Made by a program: the position numbers and the translations under genes
The notes under the pieces: generated by a model
The model's database searches: none
What the model saw: only the letters and a program-made list of their open reading frames with translations
What the model was told of the DNA's origin: nothing
Assembly (NCBI RefSeq): GCF_023702065.1
Contig: NZ_QFDM01000003.1
Span: forward strand, 62,001 to 126,000
DNA length: 64,000 nucleotides
Direction of reading: 5' to 3'
From: Methanoculleus oceani
GTDB taxonomy: Archaea; Halobacteriota; Methanomicrobia; Methanomicrobiales; Methanoculleaceae
Shown here: piece after piece, positions 1-8,544 of the stretch
Layout of the letters: each line of letters opens with the position of its first letter
How positions within the stretch are numbered: the stretch's first letter is position 1

Positions 1-48
1 CCCGTCATCACCACATTCAAATAGAGTCGGCATGCATCCGGGTCGCGT

Positions 49-891
49 ATGGAGCGGACTATCCTCGTTACGGGTTCGACGGACGGGATCGGGAAGGCGA
101 CCGCACGCACCCTGGCCGGACAGGGCCACCGGGTGCTGCTCCACGGCAGGGACCGGCAGAAGGGCCAGAGAGTCCTCGCGGAACTGGAGGCGGCCACCGG
201 TTCCGACCGATTGAGCCTCTTCGTCGCCGATCTCGCGGTGCAGGATCGGGTCAGGGGTCTCGCGAGGGAGATCGGCGAGGCGTGCGACCGGCTCGACGTC
301 CTCGTCAACAACGCCGGCGTCTTCATGCCGGAGCAGGAGATTCTACCCGGCGGGATCGAGACGACGTTCGCCGTGAACTACCTCGCGCAGTTCCTGCTCA
401 CCCACGAACTTCTCCCGCTCTTCGAGCGAAGCACAGGGGCAAGGATCGTCAACGTCGCGTCGATCGCCCACCGGAGCGTGCGGTCGATCGACTGGGAGAA
501 CCTCCCGGACTTTCCGGACTACGACGCCTACGATGCCTACGCCGTATCGAAACTCGGGGTCGTCGCCTTCACCGCACGGCTCGCCCGGACCCTCGAAGGG
601 ACGGGGGTGACGGCAAACTGCCTCCACCCGGGGGTGATCGATACCAAACTCCTCCGGGCCTACATGGGCGGTCGGGGCGGCGCCCCGCCGGAGCAGGGAG
701 CGGAGGTGGAGGTGCACCTCGCCGTCTCGCCGGAAACCGGGGCGATGAACGGCGGCTACTTCGAGGAGAGCCGGTGGACCCGTCCGTCGTCACTCGCCCT
801 CGATGCAGGGGTGCAGGAGCGGTTCTGGGAGATGGGAAGCAGTCTCACCGGGGCGGTGCGGTGGGCCGACCCGAAAGCATATCCCCGATGA
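49..891 (+). CDS. SDR family NAD(P)-dependent oxidoreductase
   Basis: Short-chain dehydrogenase/reductase of 280 residues, a normal length for the classical family. The Rossmann glycine motif TGSTDGIG is at residues 8-15, NNAG at 87-90, the catalytic serine near 138 (NVASIA) and the YxxxK pair at Y164/K168. Family members transfer hydride between NAD(P)H and an alcohol or carbonyl in the cytoplasm; the substrate cannot be read from sequence. The layout resembles retinol-dehydrogenase/WW-oxidoreductase-like SDRs. No ribosome site is obvious upstream and the window begins only 48 bases earlier, so the start is less certain than the family. Confidence 0.9.
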   Translation: MERTILVTGSTDGIGKATARTLAGQGHRVLLHGRDRQKGQRVLAELEAATGSDRLSLFVADLAVQDRVRGLAREIGEACDRLDVLVNNAGVFMPEQEILPGGIETTFAVNYLAQFLLTHELLPLFERSTGARIVNVASIAHRSVRSIDWENLPDFPDYDAYDAYAVSKLGVVAFTARLARTLEGTGVTANCLHPGVIDTKLLRAYMGGRGGAPPEQGAEVEVHLAVSPETGAMNGGYFEESRWTRPSSLALDAGVQERFWEMGSSLTGAVRWADPKAYPR

Positions 892-921
892 GGGAGAGCG
901 GACACCCGGAGGAAGGATCAC

Positions 922-1098
922 ATGACAAAACGCAGCATAAAAGGCGAAGAGAAAGCGGAGACGAAGGAGTACTGGTGCGAGATCTGCGGAGCGGCCTGCG
1001 ACGAGATCACCGAAGAGAACTTCCCGGACCTCGAGAAGGCCCGGACGCTCTGCCCCGACTGCAAGAAGTCCTACGACGAGTCCTGCAGGATCAGGTGA
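922..1098 (+). CDS. small zinc-ribbon protein
   Basis: A 58-residue protein, 30 bases downstream of the SDR gene, preceded by GGAGGA about eight bases before ATG. It has two CxxC knuckles (C19/C22 and C44/C47) plus C26 and C55, so it probably folds round one zinc ion. The N-terminus is rich in lysine and glutamate. No specific function is recognised; such proteins are common in methanogens. It is read from the sequence directly and has good codon use for this genome. Confidence 0.75.
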   Translation: MTKRSIKGEEKAETKEYWCEICGAACDEITEENFPDLEKARTLCPDCKKSYDESCRIR

Positions 1099-1107
1099 CG
1101 GGAGGGA

Positions 1108-1419
1108 TCACTTCCCGGCCTTCAACTCCTCGATCATCTCCTCGACCTCCTCGTAGCCGTGCTGGTAGAATCCCTCTTCGACGGGGTCGAGTTCCCGCAG
1201 GAGGCGCAGGAATTCCCCTGCATGCTCCTTCTCCTCGTTCGCGATGTCGCGCATCACCTTCTGGACCAGCGGATCGTCGGTCGATTCGGCGATCTGGTCG
1301 TAGAACTGGATCGCCTCGTACTCGGCGGCAATCGAGAACCGGATCGTCCGGATGAGTTCTCCCCGGTCCAGTTTGCGTTCCATGTGGTTCCCGGCAAAGG
1401 GGTTTGTAAAATCGGGCAT
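1108..1419 (-). CDS. ferritin-like diiron protein (rubrerythrin/encapsulated-ferritin type)
   Basis: Ferritin-like protein of 103 residues with two predicted helices. The first carries a metal-ligand glutamate (E33 in AAEYEA) and the second an ExxH motif (E63-x-x-H66 in NEEKEHA). It most resembles the short encapsulin-associated and rubrerythrin-type proteins, which oxidise and store iron. No encapsulin gene is in the window, so a cargo role is only a possibility. The start at 1419 is preferred over an upstream ATG at 1443 because GGAGGT lies eight bases before it. Confidence 0.8.
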   Translation of the reverse strand: MPDFTNPFAGNHMERKLDRGELIRTIRFSIAAEYEAIQFYDQIAESTDDPLVQKVMRDIANEEKEHAGEFLRLLRELDPVEEGFYQHGYEEVEEMIEELKAGK

Positions 1420-1493
1420 GTCGGATGACCTCCGGGGGCTCATGCGGCGGGGCGTTATTTATAGGTTGGGCCCGCTGTGAACGGGGAACCCCT

Positions 1494-3200
1494 TCACGCG
1501 ATCATCGTGATCCTCGTCTCCGTCTTCGCGTCCACCGGCTCCGGAAGAGATCCCATGTATGCGACCAGTGCATCGACGTCGAACGGGCCGTTGACCGCAT
1601 TCGTCCCTTTCGTGAACGCGGTATACCCGTCGCCGCCGGTTGCGAGGAAATCGACCATTGCCGCCCTGTATTCCGCGTTCGGGTCCAGCGGGACGCCTTT
1701 CACCCGGATCTCGGTAATTTTGCTGCCCGCGGGTCTTTCGTCGTCGAACGTGTAGACTAGCCCGGAGACGGCGAGGTTGTGGGGCGGCAACGGGGTCTCC
1801 CACTGCTGTTCCAGCACATCCCTGATCCCGTCTCCCGTTATGGTCATCGAGAGCACGGTCGCAGAGAACGGCTGCACGGAGTAGAGGTCGCCCCACGTGA
1901 CGTTGCCCCCTGCTATGTCCGCCCGGAGCGAGCCGGTGGTGATGAACGCGATATCGGTATTCATCGCCGCCCGCTGGCCGTCGGCGACAAGGTTCCCGAG
2001 TGCGGATTCGCCAGCACCGGTCTCCTCGCGCGTGATATCCGCCGATGCAACCGCGACGAGCCGGTTCGTCAGCGGCCCGACCGCCTCTTCGCTCAGTTCA
2101 AGCAAGAGAGAGGCTTCCGGGTCGGGGCTGGTGCCGGGCGGCCGGTCACTGTATGCCGGGACGATCCGTGCCGATTTATGAGTGACCTCGCCGGTGACGG
2201 GATCGATGACGAGATCGACGTCGGCAAAAGCCCTGCTGTAACTGTATGCCTGCGTCACCAGCACCGGCTTTCCGCCGGCGTTCTCCAGGTAAGCGTTGGT
2301 GAATGCATGGGTATGGCCCGAGAGGACGACATCCACGTCCGCATCAAGGCCGGCGACGATCACGGCGACCCTGCCCGTCACGTTGCCCCCTTCCCGGGTC
2401 GGACCGTCGTAGGGGTCCTGCGAGCCGCCCTCGTGGAGGAGGACGACGATCGCATGCACCCCCTGCTGCTGGATCTCCGGGACGTACCGGTTGATCGATT
2501 CGGTCTCGTTCTCAAAGGCAACAAGTTCGATGTTGGCCGGCTTCTGGATCGAGGGCGTTTCGGTCGTGTCGGCACCGATGAACGCGATTCCTACACCGTT
2601 GACGTCGCGGATCGTGTAGGGGGCGGAAAGAAGGGTGCCGTTTGTCTTCCAGGCCACGTTCGAGGAGATGTATTCCGCTTCCGCACCCGGGTAGGGGTCC
2701 GCCAGGTGGGTGATGGTCGTCGCACCGTTTCCCCCGCGGACCATCCGCAACAGTTCGTCCGTGCCACGGTCGAACTCGTGGTTGCCGAAGGTTGCGATCA
2801 TCTCCGGGCAGTCGTCCGCGAGACTGTTGAAGAAGAGCAGGGTGGGTTCGTCCAGCAACAGCCCGGATTCCGGCGGCGACGCGCCGACGACGTCCCCGGG
2901 GAGCGCGATGAACGTGGTTGCCTCGCCGGCATCCGCCATCGCGCATTCGAGGTACGACGCAAGCACCGGTGCGCTCCCGGCCGGTTCGCCGTCGAGGTTC
3001 TGTCCAGCAGGCAATTGCCCGTGGAAGTCGTTGACCGCGAGGATCTTCACGTGTACCGGTTCGGGGTCCGGGGAGAGGTGCCCCGCGAGTGCGACGGGGG
3101 CGAGAACGACGATCAGGAGTACGAAAAAGCCGACGACCGCCTGCCGCCGGGGCGATCTGCCGTTCGGTGGTGAACCGGCTGTCATTAAAAGAACTCTCAT
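1494..3200 (-). CDS. secreted bifunctional metallophosphatase/5'-nucleotidase
   Basis: UshA/5'-nucleotidase family protein of 568 residues. A basic N-terminus and hydrophobic stretch at about 21-39 look like a signal peptide or anchor. The metallophosphatase domain follows, with DFHG near 58-61, GNHEFDRG and SGHTHAF as metal-binding motifs, then the C-terminal 5'-nucleotidase domain to the end. It should hydrolyse nucleotides or 2',3'-cyclic nucleotides outside the membrane to salvage phosphate or nucleoside. A second ATG at 3185 is an equally possible start; neither has a strong ribosome site. Confidence 0.9.
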   Translation of the reverse strand: MRVLLMTAGSPPNGRSPRRQAVVGFFVLLIVVLAPVALAGHLSPDPEPVHVKILAVNDFHGQLPAGQNLDGEPAGSAPVLASYLECAMADAGEATTFIALPGDVVGASPPESGLLLDEPTLLFFNSLADDCPEMIATFGNHEFDRGTDELLRMVRGGNGATTITHLADPYPGAEAEYISSNVAWKTNGTLLSAPYTIRDVNGVGIAFIGADTTETPSIQKPANIELVAFENETESINRYVPEIQQQGVHAIVVLLHEGGSQDPYDGPTREGGNVTGRVAVIVAGLDADVDVVLSGHTHAFTNAYLENAGGKPVLVTQAYSYSRAFADVDLVIDPVTGEVTHKSARIVPAYSDRPPGTSPDPEASLLLELSEEAVGPLTNRLVAVASADITREETGAGESALGNLVADGQRAAMNTDIAFITTGSLRADIAGGNVTWGDLYSVQPFSATVLSMTITGDGIRDVLEQQWETPLPPHNLAVSGLVYTFDDERPAGSKITEIRVKGVPLDPNAEYRAAMVDFLATGGDGYTAFTKGTNAVNGPFDVDALVAYMGSLPEPVDAKTETRITMIA

Positions 3201-3367
3201 CGGACGGCTAAATACCAGCCGGAATAGATCCGCAGGGGAAACGGGAGGATGGGGCGGATATCCGGCCGATACTGCATAAGCCCGGGTCGGGCGCTGCGGA
3301 TTTCCCGTTCGTGTTCACCGGGCAGCGGGCCGAACGGCTCCCTCGCGGTTCCGGGCAGGTGGGGCGC

Positions 3368-3805
3368 TCAGCCGTCCCGGGGAAGTATTGCTGCGACCGT
3401 GATCGCATAGGTGACCGTCTCGCCTGCAAGCGGGTGGTTTGCATCGACCGTAACGGTCTTATCGGTTTTGTCGACGACGGTCACCAGGCAGGGTTTTCCC
3501 ATCACCTCGACCCTGATGAACTCTCCGGGGACCGGTTCGTGGTCGAGTTCCAGCTTCTTGCGTTTTATCGTGACCACGAGTTGTTTGCGATAACTCCCGT
3601 AGGCCTTCTCCGGGGGCAGCACCACGGTCACCGTCTCGCCCCGGTTTCTGCCGATCAGCGCTCTCTCAAAAAGGGGATTGATCTGGTTCTTGCCGAGAGT
3701 TACCCGGACCGGTTCTCCCGTCCGGGTATCCTCGAAGACCTCGCCGTCGGGGCGGGTGCTGGTGAAGTGCAGGAGCAGGGTATCTCCTTCTGTCACGGGT
3801 GCCAT
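3368..3805 (-). CDS. FKBP-type peptidyl-prolyl isomerase (SlyD-like)
   Basis: A 145-residue SlyD-type FKBP. The N-terminal FKBP half has DTLLLHFTSTRPDGEVFEDT and a Y-G pair after PPEKAYG; the insert-in-flap region lies between about 75 and 120; the fold closes with VDANHPLAGETVTY. These proteins catalyse proline cis/trans isomerisation and act as chaperones in the cytoplasm. The length fits the short archaeal class. It lacks the C-terminal metal-binding histidine tail of bacterial SlyD. Confidence 0.9.
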   Translation of the reverse strand: MAPVTEGDTLLLHFTSTRPDGEVFEDTRTGEPVRVTLGKNQINPLFERALIGRNRGETVTVVLPPEKAYGSYRKQLVVTIKRKKLELDHEPVPGEFIRVEVMGKPCLVTVVDKTDKTVTVDANHPLAGETVTYAITVAAILPRDG

Positions 3806-4257
3806 AGGTACCTGATCGGTTTGTCGGGCAGGGGTTTAATTCATTGGGAATGCAGTGAAATTCGGAAATGCTCCTCTTTAAAAAATTAAAAATTACCAGA
3901 AATGACCGGTATTGGCGAAGAAGGATTTTATTCCAAATCAGTGAGAATATCTCCAATCTGTCGGTGCAGAATAAGTATTTCCACAGTCGCAAGAGTCCAG
4001 ATATATTTCAAATTCAAGAAGGGCAGAACTCTGGGCTTAATGGATCAATATTCTTCCACTGCCAATCGCCTCCGGGCTTCACCGATGATAATTCTTTACC
4101 ACCACAGGATATGAGATCTTGCCCGCAGAGGAGCCATGCCCTATTGTACTCCAGCCAAGAGGCGGTTATGCGCAACTCCGGGAGCAGATCTCACAATCGA
4201 GGAACAGGAGAACAGGGATATAAACGTTTACCCAAAGGTTCGAACCAGAAGAAAGCA
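3806..4257. other. intergenic region without a recognised gene
   Basis: About 450 bases between the FKBP gene and tRNA-Thr. It is AT-rich near 3870-4040. Translations in this stretch have no recognisable domain and poor codon use. It probably holds the FKBP promoter at its left end and the trailing region of the tRNA at its right end. Confidence 0.5.
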
Positions 4258-4330
<73 letters not shown>

Positions 4331-4359
4331 GTGACGCACCAATTATGTTAGAGTTTTTC

Positions 4360-4370
4360 CCTATAAAAGG
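4360..4370 (-). promoter_or_regulatory. TATA box (box A) of tRNA-Thr
   Basis: On the minus strand CCTTTTATAGG sits about 30-40 bases before the mature tRNA 5' end, the usual archaeal box A distance allowing a short leader. Confidence 0.6.
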
Positions 4371-4410
4371 TTACGGCCGAAACCGGGCGGGGAACCGGGC
4401 AGGACCGCCC

Positions 4411-5142
4411 TTATTCGCCCCGCGCGGCGGCATCGATCGCCTCCAGCGCGCCGATGCTGGCGGTCACCCCGTCGAAGGTCTCCACCTCGACGATGGGGAT
4501 GACGTTGCTCCGGCGCACGGCCTCCATCACGGCTGAGAAATCGATCGTCCCGGCCCCGACCGGGGAGTGCGTGTCCTCGTCACCGTTGTTGTCGTGCAGG
4601 TGGAAGTGCGCCGCCGGGTGGGCGAGGAAGCAGTCGAGGCACCCGTTCAGGTTCGCGTGGCCGACGTCGAGCGCAAGCCCGATCCCGTCGATGAGCGGCA
4701 GGTCCTCGCAGGAGCGCAGGAAGAAGTACTCCCAGTTCCCCATGTTCTCCACGAAGAACGCGACCGAGAGGTCTTCGGCCGCCGCCGTCAGTTCGGAAAG
4801 CGACTGCCGGAACTTCTCCACCGCCCGGTCCCGCTCCTCGCGCCACGCGTAGTAGCCCGGGTGGATGACCACGTCCGCCCCTACCTCGGCGGCGACGGCG
4901 AAGGTCTGCGTCAGGACCTCGACGCTCGCCCGCCGGATGGGCTCGAGGATGCTTGCGATGTTGACCCCCCGGGACGGCGCGTGGATGAAGTAGAGATACG
5001 AGTAACTCTCCAGCGGCTCCGCGCTTTCCAGGAAGTGCAGCCCTTCGTCCATCACCTCCACGCAATCGGTTATGGGAGCGAGGTTCTCGAGCGCGCGAGA
5101 GAGCGGCTCACGGTGAAGGCAGTAGGTGGAGACGCCGAACAT
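4411..5142 (-). CDS. sugar phosphate isomerase/epimerase family TIM-barrel protein
   Basis: Xylose-isomerase-like TIM barrel (AP endonuclease 2 superfamily) of about 243 residues from ATG 5142. Conserved strands include FGVSTYCL at the start, VVIHPGYY, FFVENMG, LALDVGHANL, HLHDNNG and PIVEVETF; the E, D, H, H and E of these form the family's metal site. Methanogen members are often annotated sugar phosphate isomerases without a known substrate. An in-frame ATG at 5199 would add 19 residues that do not fit the fold, so 5142 is preferred. Confidence 0.85.
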   Translation of the reverse strand: MFGVSTYCLHREPLSRALENLAPITDCVEVMDEGLHFLESAEPLESYSYLYFIHAPSRGVNIASILEPIRRASVEVLTQTFAVAAEVGADVVIHPGYYAWREERDRAVEKFRQSLSELTAAAEDLSVAFFVENMGNWEYFFLRSCEDLPLIDGIGLALDVGHANLNGCLDCFLAHPAAHFHLHDNNGDEDTHSPVGAGTIDFSAVMEAVRRSNVIPIVEVETFDGVTASIGALEAIDAAARGE

Positions 5143-5335
5143 ACAGAATGTTCCGGCCGGGACGATAAATAGGTTCGGAATAGGCACCCCCCGGCACATC
5201 GTGCCTCGCCGGGCCTGCCGGTCGAAAGACGCCCGGGACGCGGAGGGGCCTCCGGCTCAGCCCTCCTCCGGAAGGTCGTTGCAGACAGGTCAACCCTGAT
5301 GACTTCTCGTGCGGATAGTACTCAGGACAGACCCT

Positions 5336-6268
5336 ATGGCATACCGTCACCTCTTCGGCCCGGTCCCCTCCCGGCGCCTGGGCACCTCGCTCGGTATCGA
5401 CCTGGTGCCGCAGAAGACCTGCGCCTTCAACTGCGTCTACTGCGAGTGCGGCCGGACGACCGACCACACCTGCGAGCGGCGCGAGTACGTCCCGACGGAG
5501 CGGGTCATCGCGGAACTCGACGACTTCCTCGCACGAGCGCCGGACCTCGACTACGTCACGTTCGCAGGCTCCGGGGAACCGACGCTGCACTCGGGAATCG
5601 GCGAGGTCATCGCCTTCCTCAAGGGTCGGTATCCCCGCTACCGGGTCGCGGTGCTGACGGGGAGCGCGCTCCTTACCAACCCGGAGGTCCGGGCCGCCCT
5701 CATGCCGGCAGACCTCGTGGTGCCGTCGCTCGATGCGGTCTCCGAAGAGGTCTTTCTGGAGCTCAACCGCCCCTGCCCGGGCCTCACCGCCGGCCGGGTG
5801 CTTGAAGGGATAGTGACCTTTGCCCGGGAGTTTCCCGGCGAGATCTGGCTCGAGGTCTTCATCGTCCCGGGCATAAACGACGCGGAGGAGGAACTCCTCC
5901 GCCTGAAAGACGCCGTCGCGGCAATCAGCCCCGACCGCGTCCAGGTAAACACCCTCGATCGGCCCGGCACCGATATCCGGGTAAGACCTGCATCGCGTCC
6001 GGCTCTCGAGCGGATCGCGTCGATGCTGGGTGGGAATGCGGAGGTGATCGGGGCGGCGCGTACAGGCCAGGTGATGCCGCCGGAGATCGGGGAGGCCGGA
6101 GAGATCATCCTCGCGACCATCCGGCGGCGGCCCTGCACGCCCGGCGATCTCACCGCACTTCTCCGCATCCGTCCAACCGAGGTCGCGAAGCACCTCCGTG
6201 TCCTCGAAGCAGGGGGCCTGGTCGAACGGGTCCGGGAAAAAAGAGGAGTGTTTTACCGGGCGATCTAA
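5336..6268 (+). CDS. radical SAM protein with C-terminal winged helix
   Basis: A 310-residue protein. The CX3CX2C motif that binds the 4Fe-4S cluster is C29/C33/C36 (CAFNCVYC), followed by the SAM-binding GSGEPT. The core resembles COG0731, the TYW1-related radical SAM group, but without the other TYW1 parts. From about residue 240 there is an ArsR-like winged helix (RIRPTEVAKHLRVLEAGGLV), an unusual partner. The reaction is unknown. An upstream ATG at 5309 is possible; 5336 begins the conserved MAYRHLFGPVPSRRLG. Confidence 0.85.
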   Translation: MAYRHLFGPVPSRRLGTSLGIDLVPQKTCAFNCVYCECGRTTDHTCERREYVPTERVIAELDDFLARAPDLDYVTFAGSGEPTLHSGIGEVIAFLKGRYPRYRVAVLTGSALLTNPEVRAALMPADLVVPSLDAVSEEVFLELNRPCPGLTAGRVLEGIVTFAREFPGEIWLEVFIVPGINDAEEELLRLKDAVAAISPDRVQVNTLDRPGTDIRVRPASRPALERIASMLGGNAEVIGAARTGQVMPPEIGEAGEIILATIRRRPCTPGDLTALLRIRPTEVAKHLRVLEAGGLVERVREKRGVFYRAI

Positions 6269-7306
6269 TCAGTCCCGCATATGAACGTCCATCTGTGGGA
6301 ACGGGATCTCTATCCCCTCTTCTGTAAATCGCTCGCAGACGCGCGTGTTCACGTAGTCCTGGACGTCCCAGGCCATGTTGAAGGCCTGCGCCCAGATGAC
6401 GAGCATGAAGTCCATGCTCGACGCCCCGAACTCGAGGAAGTAGACGGTCGGCGCAGGGTCGGAGAGGACATATTTCGACCGGGCCGCCGCCTCGTCTGCG
6501 ATCTCGAGGAGGATCTCTTTTACGCGCTTGACGTCGCTGCCGTATGCGACCGAGATCGGAACCTTGATCTTTAACTTGACGTCCGGCATGGCGTAGTTGA
6601 CGATGACGCTGCTCGCGACCTTCGAGTTCGGGATGGTGACCATCTGGTAGTCCATTGTCTTGATCCGGGTGCTGCGGGGGCCGATGCTGATCACGTCCCC
6701 TAGGTAGGTGTCGATCTTGATGCGGTCGTTGACCGCAAACGGCCTGTCCATGAGGATCACCGCACCCCCGAAGAAGTTGGAGATGATATCCTGGGCCGCG
6801 AGCGCCACCGCCAGGCCGGCGATCCCGGCACCGGCGATGAGCGGCGTGATGTTCACCTCGAGCGTCTGGAGGACCATGAGGATGGCGACGAACCAGACCA
6901 CGTAGCGTGCCGAGACCTCGAACACCCGGATGATCCGGTCGTCGAGGTCGGTCTCGGTCTTCGACGCCATCCACCTGCCGTAGAGGTTGACGAAGCTGTA
7001 GGCAAATGAGGAAATCGCCCATGCCGCGATGAGGATTGCCACCGCGGTGAAGTACTGCCCGGAGAAGAGCCACGCGTACTCCCCGAGGAGGGCCTCAAGG
7101 TCGACGAAGAGCGTTACGGCGAGCCAGACGGAACCCAGGATTATGGCGATACAGAGGGGTTTATCGAGCGAGTAGAGTACAATGTCGTCCAGTCTGGATT
7201 CGGTGAGGTCGGCCTTCTTCTGCAGCCACCGGAACACCTCGTGCAAGACGAATGCGGCGACGATCCCACAGAGGACGATCGCGCTTCCATACAGGATGCT
7301 GTTCAT
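6269..7306 (-). CDS. MscS-family mechanosensitive ion channel
   Basis: Small-conductance mechanosensitive channel of 345 residues. There are about four N-terminal transmembrane segments. The pore helix PLIAGAGIAGLAVALAAQD is followed by the NFFGGAVILMDRPFAVND loop and the beta domain typical of MscS. The cytoplasmic alpha/beta domain runs to the C-terminus. It would release solutes during hypo-osmotic stress. The start at 7306 is chosen because longer readings run into divergent hypD. It sits head-to-head with hypD and shares an AT-rich spacer. Confidence 0.92.
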   Translation of the reverse strand: MNSILYGSAIVLCGIVAAFVLHEVFRWLQKKADLTESRLDDIVLYSLDKPLCIAIILGSVWLAVTLFVDLEALLGEYAWLFSGQYFTAVAILIAAWAISSFAYSFVNLYGRWMASKTETDLDDRIIRVFEVSARYVVWFVAILMVLQTLEVNITPLIAGAGIAGLAVALAAQDIISNFFGGAVILMDRPFAVNDRIKIDTYLGDVISIGPRSTRIKTMDYQMVTIPNSKVASSVIVNYAMPDVKLKIKVPISVAYGSDVKRVKEILLEIADEAAARSKYVLSDPAPTVYFLEFGASSMDFMLVIWAQAFNMAWDVQDYVNTRVCERFTEEGIEIPFPQMDVHMRD

Positions 7307-7330
7307 TCCGGTACTAATATGTGCTTTTAG

Positions 7331-7344
7331 TGAAATATAAATAT
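7331..7344 (-). promoter_or_regulatory. TATA box of the MscS gene
   Basis: ATATTTATATTTCA on the minus strand lies about 25-38 bases before the MscS start at 7306, the spacing expected for a short-leader archaeal transcript. It is too close to hypD on the other strand to serve it. Confidence 0.5.
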
Positions 7345-7352
7345 GAGAATTC

Positions 7353-8384
7353 ATGGCGGTTGGTAAGGAAATCCTCGATGCGCTCCACGCCCTTGTAGAC
7401 CGGGATATCACGCTCATGCACATCTGCGGCACCCACGAGGCGGCGATCGCGCGCGCCGGGCTCCGGAGCATCCTCCCCCGAAAGCTCAAGATCGTGATGG
7501 GGCCGGGCTGTCCTGTCTGCATCACGCCGCAGGGCGAGATCGACGCCGCGCTCGACCTGGTGGAGCAGGGCTGCACCATAGCCACCTACGGCGACCTGCT
7601 GCGCGTCCCGGGGTCGAAGGGGTCGCTCGAGTCGAGCGGCGGGGACATCCGGGTGGTGCAGGGCGTTCACAAGGCGGTGGAGATCGCACGGAGGGAGCCC
7701 GAACGGGAGGTCGTCTTCATATCGGTCGGCTTCGAGACCACCGCGCCGACGGTCGCCGCCACGATCCTCTCCCGCCCGCCCGAAAACTTCTCCATCCTCT
7801 CGTGCCACCGGCTCGTCCCGCCCGCGATGGCGTGGCTCCTCGCCCAGGGGGAGGCGTCGCTCGACGGGTTCCTCCTCCCCGGGCACGTCTGCGCGGTGAT
7901 GGGCTACGAGGAGTACGAACGGTTCCCCGTCCCCCAGGTCGTCGCGGGGTTCGAGCCGGAGGACATCCTCCTCGGCCTCCTGATGGCGGTGCGGCAGGTC
8001 CGCGAGGGCGTGCACCGGGTGGACAACGCCTACCCGCGCGTGGTCACCCGGGAGGGGAACGTCAAGGCAAAGCGCCTGATGTATGAGGTCTTCGAGCCGT
8101 TCGACGTCGAGTGGCGCGGCTTTCCCGTGATCCCGGCATCGGGCCTCCGCCTGAAACCGGAGTTCGAGGGCTACGACGCGCAGAAGAAGTTCGATATCGA
8201 GATCCGGCACGTGGACAAGCACTCAGCCTGCATCTGCGACAAAGTGCTGCGCGGCATCGCACGGCCCTCCGACTGCAAACTCTTCGGAAAGGCCTGCACC
8301 CCGCGCACTCCCGTCGGCCCCTGCATGGTCAGCCACGAAGGAGCGTGCAAGATCTGGCAGCTCTATGAGTCAAGGAGGGCCTGA
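7353..8384 (+). CDS. hypD: hydrogenase maturation protein HypD
   Basis: HypD of 343 residues, near the family's usual length. It carries the family motifs HICGTHE (C25), GPGCPVC (C53/C56) and SVGFETT, and a cysteine-rich C-terminal region with CDKVLRG and CMVSHEGAC that binds a 4Fe-4S cluster. With HypC it assembles the Fe(CN)2CO group of [NiFe]-hydrogenases, which methanogens need for hydrogen use. No other hyp gene is beside it here. No clear ribosome site precedes the ATG, so the message may have little leader. Confidence 0.97.
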   Translation: MAVGKEILDALHALVDRDITLMHICGTHEAAIARAGLRSILPRKLKIVMGPGCPVCITPQGEIDAALDLVEQGCTIATYGDLLRVPGSKGSLESSGGDIRVVQGVHKAVEIARREPEREVVFISVGFETTAPTVAATILSRPPENFSILSCHRLVPPAMAWLLAQGEASLDGFLLPGHVCAVMGYEEYERFPVPQVVAGFEPEDILLGLLMAVRQVREGVHRVDNAYPRVVTREGNVKAKRLMYEVFEPFDVEWRGFPVIPASGLRLKPEFEGYDAQKKFDIEIRHVDKHSACICDKVLRGIARPSDCKLFGKACTPRTPVGPCMVSHEGACKIWQLYESRRA

Positions 8385-8402
8385 AACCCTCCTCTCCGCT
8401 GG

Positions 8403-8413
8403 CCTTTTATACC
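8403..8413 (+). promoter_or_regulatory. TATA box of tRNA-Arg
   Basis: CCTTTTATACC lies about 25-34 bases before the tRNA-Arg 5' end, a normal archaeal box A position. Confidence 0.6.
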
Positions 8414-8436
8414 ATACAGAACAACATCATATCGCA

Positions 8437-8508
8437 GTCTCGGTAGGGTAGTGGATATCCTGAAAGCCTCCGGAGCTTTCGACCCGGGTTCGAATCCCGG
8501 CCGGGGCG
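8437..8508 (+). tRNA. tRNA-Arg(CCG)
   Basis: Acceptor arms GTCTCGG/CCGGGGC pair with two G-T wobbles. The anticodon stem AAAGC/GCTTT encloses CTCCGGA, giving anticodon CCG for CGG arginine codons. The T arm is CCGGG-TTCGAAT-CCCGG and the discriminator is G. CCA is not encoded. A T-rich tract (TTTCTTATTTT) follows at once and probably ends transcription. Confidence 0.93.
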
Positions 8509-8544
8509 TTTCTTATTTTGGTCGAATGTCCGTCAGGGCAGATC

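Noticed and set aside
1779-3173. Long open frame on the plus strand opposite the 5'-nucleotidase gene
   Set aside because: It is a shadow of a GC-rich gene: arginine/glycine/proline-rich with no domain, while the opposite strand has a full nucleotidase.
7307-7585. N-terminal extension of the MscS channel into hypD
   Set aside because: It would overlap conserved hypD codons on the opposite strand, and the TATA box lies between.
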